A stretch of DNA of 64,000 nt from Syntrophomonas zehnderi OL-4 (lineage in GTDB: Bacteria > Bacillota > Syntrophomonadia > Syntrophomonadales > Syntrophomonadaceae), in the NCBI RefSeq assembly GCF_000983115.1, contig NZ_CGIH01000027.1, forward strand, positions 62,001 to 126,000, read 5' to 3'. The translations under genes were made by a program, and so were the position numbers. Below are positions 60,787 through 64,000 of the stretch, piece by piece (within the stretch, counting starts at the first letter, position 1; the number at the start of each line of letters is the position of its first letter). The notes beneath the pieces are model-generated. The model made no database searches and was not told the DNA's origin. It worked only from the letters and a program-made list of their open reading frames with translations.

Positions 60787-61058
60787 AACGCGGCCCAGAG
60801 CCGTTTGGGGGGCATAATAGCATAATTTACTTTTCCAAACTGCTGTGATAAAATAAACCTTAGTGTTTTTTAGGTTGTATAATTAAGGCAAACCGTGGAA
60901 AAAATAACTGGTAAGAGCGGCAAAATATTGCTTTGGAATATAATACATGCCATGCTGCATATTAATGGCAGGCAAAACGTTTGAACCATGGCTAGGCTTT
61001 ACGATTTTCACCGACGTATGGCTTGGTTAATGGCGATTATGACTAAGGAGGTGAAAAA

Positions 61059-61325
61059 ATGCTGACACCGGAAAAAAAACAGGAGATCATCAAAGCATTC
61101 CAGATTCATGAAAACGATACCGGTTCCCCTGAAGTACAGATTGCAATTCTCACGGAGAGGATCAACTACTTAAATGAACATTTGAAGGCCAATAAGAAAG
61201 ATCATCATTCCAGAAGAGGCCTGTTAAAGATGGTTGGACAAAGACGTTCTCTTCTGGATTATCTTAAAGAAAGTGACTTTGAACGTTACCGTTCCATCGT
61301 TACCAGACTTGGTCTACGCAGGTAA
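61059..61325 (+). CDS. rpsO: 30S ribosomal protein S15
   Basis: 88 aa, complete S15: [88 protein letters not shown]. The ribosome-binding site AAGGAGGTG is strong. The 272-nt upstream region has several short inverted pairs (for example AACCA..TGGTT and TACG..CGTA at about 60980-61030) that could form an S15-binding leader, but I could not match a defined class. Confidence 0.98.
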   Translation: MLTPEKKQEIIKAFQIHENDTGSPEVQIAILTERINYLNEHLKANKKDHHSRRGLLKMVGQRRSLLDYLKESDFERYRSIVTRLGLRR

Positions 61326-61350
61326 AGAGCGGATTGCCGCTCTTTAACTT
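61324..61350 (+). terminator. Hairpin/terminator between rpsO and pnp
   Basis: AAAGAGCGG (61324-61332), loop ATTG, CCGCTCTTT (61337-61345), then AACTTTAT. It overlaps the rpsO stop codon. Probably partial, as rpsO and pnp are commonly co-transcribed. Confidence 0.7.
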
Positions 61351-61394
61351 TATATGTTACGAAACCTTGTTAATATAGAAAGGAGGAGGTTAGC

Positions 61395-63497
61395 ATCGTA
61401 CACAAATACCAAACCGATATAGCCGGTCGTCCGTTGGTAGTTGAAGTAGGGCAGGTGGCCAAACAAGCTAACGGCGCAGCTATTGTCAGATATGGGGAAA
61501 CCGTTTTGCTGGTCACTGCCACTGCGTCCAAAGCCCCGCGGCCGGGTCTGGACTTTTTCCCTTTAACGGTTGATTATGAAGAAAAGCAATATGCGGTTGG
61601 TAAAATCCCGGGCGGGTTTATCAAACGTGAAGGACGTGCTACAGAAATAGCTACCCTATCGGCTCGCCAGATTGACCGTCCCATAAGACCCCTTTTCCCC
61701 AAAGGATTTAGAAACGATATCCATGTGGTCGCCACTGTATTGTCTGTAGAAAAGGATAACGCCCCGGATGTCACGGCGGTAATAGGCGCTTCTGTTGCCT
61801 TGGGGGTATCTGACATACCTTTTGCCGGGCCGGTAGCAGCCGTCATTGTAGGCATGGTAGACGGACAACTTATAATCAATCCGACCGTAGAACAATACCA
61901 TAAAAGTGATTTGCACTTAGTGGTGGCTGGAACTAAAGAGGCTATCATGATGGTTGAGGGAGAGGCCAATGAAATCCCGGAACAGGATATGCTGGAAGCA
62001 ATATTTTTTGCCCATGAGGAGATTAAACGCATCGTAGCATTCCAGGAGCCTATATATAAAGAACTAGCTAAAGAAAAAATGGAGGTTCCCGAAGTCTGTA
62101 TAGACCCAGAAATTGAAACCGCAGTAAATGAATATTCGTTAGCATTGTTGGAAGAAGCGGTTAAAAATCCGGATAAAAAGACACGCGAAGCCCACATGGA
62201 TGAAGCCGCCGAGTCCATTCTGACTCATTTTGAAGAGATCTATCCAGAAAATCTGGACGATATCAGCAACCTGATTGACAAGATCATGAAAGAAATAGTC
62301 CGCAAGATGATTTTGGAAGACAGAGAACGCGTGGACGGAAGGAAACTGGACGAAATCAGACAGATATCCTGTGAAGTAGGCTTCCTGCCCCGCCCGCATG
62401 GCTCAGGACTGTTTACCCGAGGACAGACCCAGGTATTATCGGTGACCACCCTGGGGCCTATCAGTGAAGAACAGCGTCTGGATGGACTGGGTATCGATGA
62501 GACCAAACGCTATATACATCACTATAATTTTCCTCCTTACAGCGTGGGTGAAATAAAACCGATGCGCGGACCCGGCAGAAGAGAAATAGGCCACGGAGCT
62601 TTGGCAGAAAGAGCATTGATGCCGGTTATACCTTCAGCCGATGAATTTCCCTATACCATCCGGGTAGTTTCTGAAGTATTAGAATCCAACGGTTCCAGCT
62701 CCATGGGCAGTGTTTGCGGCAGCACCCTCTCCCTGATGCATGCCGGAGTGCCTATCAAGGCCCCTGTATCGGGAATTGCAATGGGTTTGGTCAAATCGGA
62801 GGATCAGTTTGCCATCCTCAGTGACATTCAGGGAATAGAAGATGCCTTGGGTGATATGGACTTTAAGCTTACCGGCACTGCTAAAGGCGTTACCGCCTTG
62901 CAGATGGACATTAAGATCTTGGGCGTAAACCGTGAAATAGTGTCGGCAGCGTTAGAGCAGGCACGTGAAGGCAGAATGTATATTATGGACAAAATGCTGG
63001 AAGTTATAGACAAGCCTAATGAAAAACTATCCCCCTATGCTCCCCAGATGATCAAAATGCAGATCAAGCCTGACAAGATTAGGGAAGTTATCGGGCCGGG
63101 CGGCAAGACTATCCATAAAATTGTGGCCGAATCAGGCTGCAAGATTGATATTGAAGATGATGGCAGCCTGTTTATTATAGCGACCGACAACGAAGGCGCC
63201 AATCGTGCTAAATTCCTGATTGAATCAATTATAGCTGAAGTTGAGGTAGGTAAAATCTACACTGGAACGGTTAAACGCATTATGGACTTTGGAGCCTTTG
63301 TTGAGATCATACCCGGAGTGCTGGGCTCATCCGGCAAAGAGGGGTTGGTACACATATCCCAGTTGGCGGAAGACAGAGTCAACAAGGTGAAAGATGTGGT
63401 TGATATAGGTGATCAGATTACGGTCAAGGTTACGGAAATAGACAACCAGGGCCGCATCAACCTTTCCCGTAAAGCCGTTTTAAAAGCAGCTAAATAA
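61395..63497 (+). CDS. pnp: Polyribonucleotide nucleotidyltransferase (PNPase)
   Basis: 3'-5' phosphorolytic exoribonuclease, about 700 aa. The family N-terminus is encoded upstream of the first canonical start: from 61395 the frame reads ATC then [45 protein letters not shown]. The site AGGAGG (61384-61389) lies 5 nt before ATC 61395. There is no ATG, GTG or TTG until TTG 61434, which would remove the conserved GRPL motif. Two RNase PH domains follow ([71 protein letters not shown]), then KH ([11 protein letters not shown]) and S1 ([35 protein letters not shown]). Confidence 0.95.
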   Translation: MVHKYQTDIAGRPLVVEVGQVAKQANGAAIVRYGETVLLVTATASKAPRPGLDFFPLTVDYEEKQYAVGKIPGGFIKREGRATEIATLSARQIDRPIRPLFPKGFRNDIHVVATVLSVEKDNAPDVTAVIGASVALGVSDIPFAGPVAAVIVGMVDGQLIINPTVEQYHKSDLHLVVAGTKEAIMMVEGEANEIPEQDMLEAIFFAHEEIKRIVAFQEPIYKELAKEKMEVPEVCIDPEIETAVNEYSLALLEEAVKNPDKKTREAHMDEAAESILTHFEEIYPENLDDISNLIDKIMKEIVRKMILEDRERVDGRKLDEIRQISCEVGFLPRPHGSGLFTRGQTQVLSVTTLGPISEEQRLDGLGIDETKRYIHHYNFPPYSVGEIKPMRGPGRREIGHGALAERALMPVIPSADEFPYTIRVVSEVLESNGSSSMGSVCGSTLSLMHAGVPIKAPVSGIAMGLVKSEDQFAILSDIQGIEDALGDMDFKLTGTAKGVTALQMDIKILGVNREIVSAALEQAREGRMYIMDKMLEVIDKPNEKLSPYAPQMIKMQIKPDKIREVIGPGGKTIHKIVAESGCKIDIEDDGSLFIIATDNEGANRAKFLIESIIAEVEVGKIYTGTVKRIMDFGAFVEIIPGVLGSSGKEGLVHISQLAEDRVNKVKDVVDIGDQITVKVTEIDNQGRINLSRKAVLKAAK

Positions 63498-63505
63498 AAC
63501 CAGTC

Positions 63506-63530
63506 CAGGCAAGGGGTAATCCTTTGCCTG
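63506..63530 (+). terminator. Hairpin after pnp
   Basis: CAGGCAA (63506-63512) pairs with TTGCCTG (63524-63530) with a further GG/CC; no T run follows, so termination may be weak. Confidence 0.4.
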
Positions 63531-63548
63531 AGAGTTAACCATTAAATA

Positions 63549-63583
63549 GACACAGATCACGCAGTTTTAATAGACCCAGATAT
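63549..63583 (+). repeat. ACACAGAT-type repeat after pnp
   Basis: GACACAGATCACGCAGTTTT, then AGACCCAGATATTGAC: units with the same order and orientation as the other copies. Confidence 0.5.
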
Positions 63584-63591
63584 TGACATTG

Positions 63592-63630
63592 CGGGTAACG
63601 ACCTTGGGTCGTTCCGTAAAACGTTTTTTC
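63592..63630 (+). terminator. Probable terminator downstream of pnp
   Basis: CGG..AACGACC, loop TTG, GGTCGTTCCG (core pairing AACGACC 63597-63603 with GGTCGTT 63607-63613), and TTTTTT at 63624-63629 a few bases downstream. Confidence 0.55.
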
Positions 63631-63641
63631 AGAGGTGATTG

Positions 63642-63694
63642 CCCCCTGCGGGAACTACATATGTTACATGGCAATGATTATTAAGGTTGTGGCC
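63642..63694 (+). repeat. Diverged copy of the ~50-nt element seen between rpsB and tsf
   Basis: Begins CCCCCTGCGGGAACTACATAT and ends ATGATTATTAAGGTTGTGGCC, which follows the pattern of the copies at 37189-37446 (CCCTTCAGG.A.TAC.GAT, ATGATCAAGGTAGC). Confidence 0.35.
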
Positions 63695-63789
63695 TGCAGC
63701 CACGTTGAATTGGGATTAAAAATTAAATTTAGAAAAACTGAATAGTAGTGCTCACTGCCGAATATTATTTAAAAGTTAAAAAAAAGGCG

Positions 63790-64000
63790 GTGGGTATTAT
63801 TTTTTAAAAGAGGGTTTTATTCTTTCAAAATCAACGGTAGAACCCTTTTTCTTGTGACCTTTTTGATTAGCCTTAACATAGTAAACAGTTGGCTTGATAA
63901 GATGGAGCGCGATCATTTGGGGGTCAAGAAAGGCGTTACTATCGAGGGAGTACAGGTTGAGCGGTTACTGCCGGGGGAACTGCGGGAAGTAATTGAAGAA
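63790..64000 (+). CDS. Unidentified membrane-anchored protein, N-terminal part (YlxY position)
   Basis: Incomplete at the window end. The long frame reads ...KRGFYSFKINGRTLFLVTFLISLNIVNSWLDKMERDHLGVKKGVTIEGVQVERLLPGELREVIEE: a basic start, one membrane helix, then a small repeat-like domain of the type GVTIEGxxVxxLLPxEL. No canonical start occurs in this frame before GTG 63854, which would cut the helix. GTG 63790 with GGCG upstream would join this frame only if one T were missing from the run of six T at about 63800-63805. In B. subtilis the polysaccharide-deacetylase-like gene ylxY follows pnp; that identity is possible but cannot be shown from this part. Confidence 0.4.

Noticed and set aside
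61574-62218. Long open frame of 214 codons on the minus strand inside pnp
   Set aside because: It is fully opposite to a conserved gene, is rich in Ser and Ala as expected from the antisense of codon-biased sequence, and has no ribosome-binding site or recognisable domain. Other minus-strand frames (for example 29256-29786, 15118-15549, 47210-47707, 56866-57318) were dropped for the same reason.

Overview
This window is a contiguous piece of a low-to-moderate GC Gram-positive (Firmicutes/Bacillota, class Clostridia) chromosome. The reasons are strong Shine-Dalgarno sites, many TTG and GTG starts, CodY, FliY, CheC/CheD, a PolC-type replicase, and a gene order that follows the Bacillus subtilis codY - fla/che - rpsB - polC - nusA/infB - pnp chromosome segment almost gene for gene. 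A syntrophic or anaerobic clostridial lineage such as Syntrophomonadaceae would fit, but that is inference. Every convincing gene lies on the + strand.

Layout. (1) 1-3470: end of xerC, hslV, hslU and codY, closed by a strong intrinsic terminator. (2) 3575-33034: a fla/che superoperon (flgB-flgC-fliE-fliF-fliG-fliH-fliI-fliJ-motE/ylxF-fliK-flgD-flg_new-flgE-flbD-fliL-fliM-fliY-cheY-fliO-fliP-fliQ-fliR-flhB-flhA-flhF-flhG-PilZ-cheB-cheA-cheW-cheC-cheD-sigD). It encodes the basal body, the export apparatus, hook and hook cap, C-ring switch, flagellar placement GTPase/ATPase, a c-di-GMP receptor, the chemotaxis signalling core and the motility sigma factor. (3) 33167-35940: a FapA/DUF342 protein, a small charged protein and a membrane-anchored protein at the swrB position that carries an IF2-N domain. 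(4) 36359-47920: rpsB, tsf, pyrH, frr, uppS, cdsA, a YtvI/AI-2E-type membrane protein, dxr, rseP, ispG and proS, covering translation, UMP supply, isoprenoid and phospholipid synthesis and site-2 proteolysis. (5) 48115-52455: mgtC-like gene and polC. (6) 52608-63497: rimP, nusA, rnpM, ylxQ, infB, rbfA, nrnA, truB, ribF, rpsO and pnp, followed by the start of a further, probably membrane-anchored, gene.

The most unusual points are these. flgD has an in-frame amber codon exactly where a Gln codon is expected at the start of a tandemly duplicated 240-bp C-terminal unit, with 88 more open codons behind it. PolC has no DEDD exonuclease inserted in its PHP domain. A flagellar-locus membrane protein contains an IF2-N domain. 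FlgE carries an insertion resembling repeats of giant surface proteins and is flanked by intercistronic hairpins. pnp appears to lack any ATG/GTG/TTG start. Two families of short degenerate repeats occupy the intergenic gaps: ACACAGAT-type, in six places and always in the same orientation, and a ~50-nt element near tsf and after pnp. All family assignments are from reading the sequence; no database search was run.
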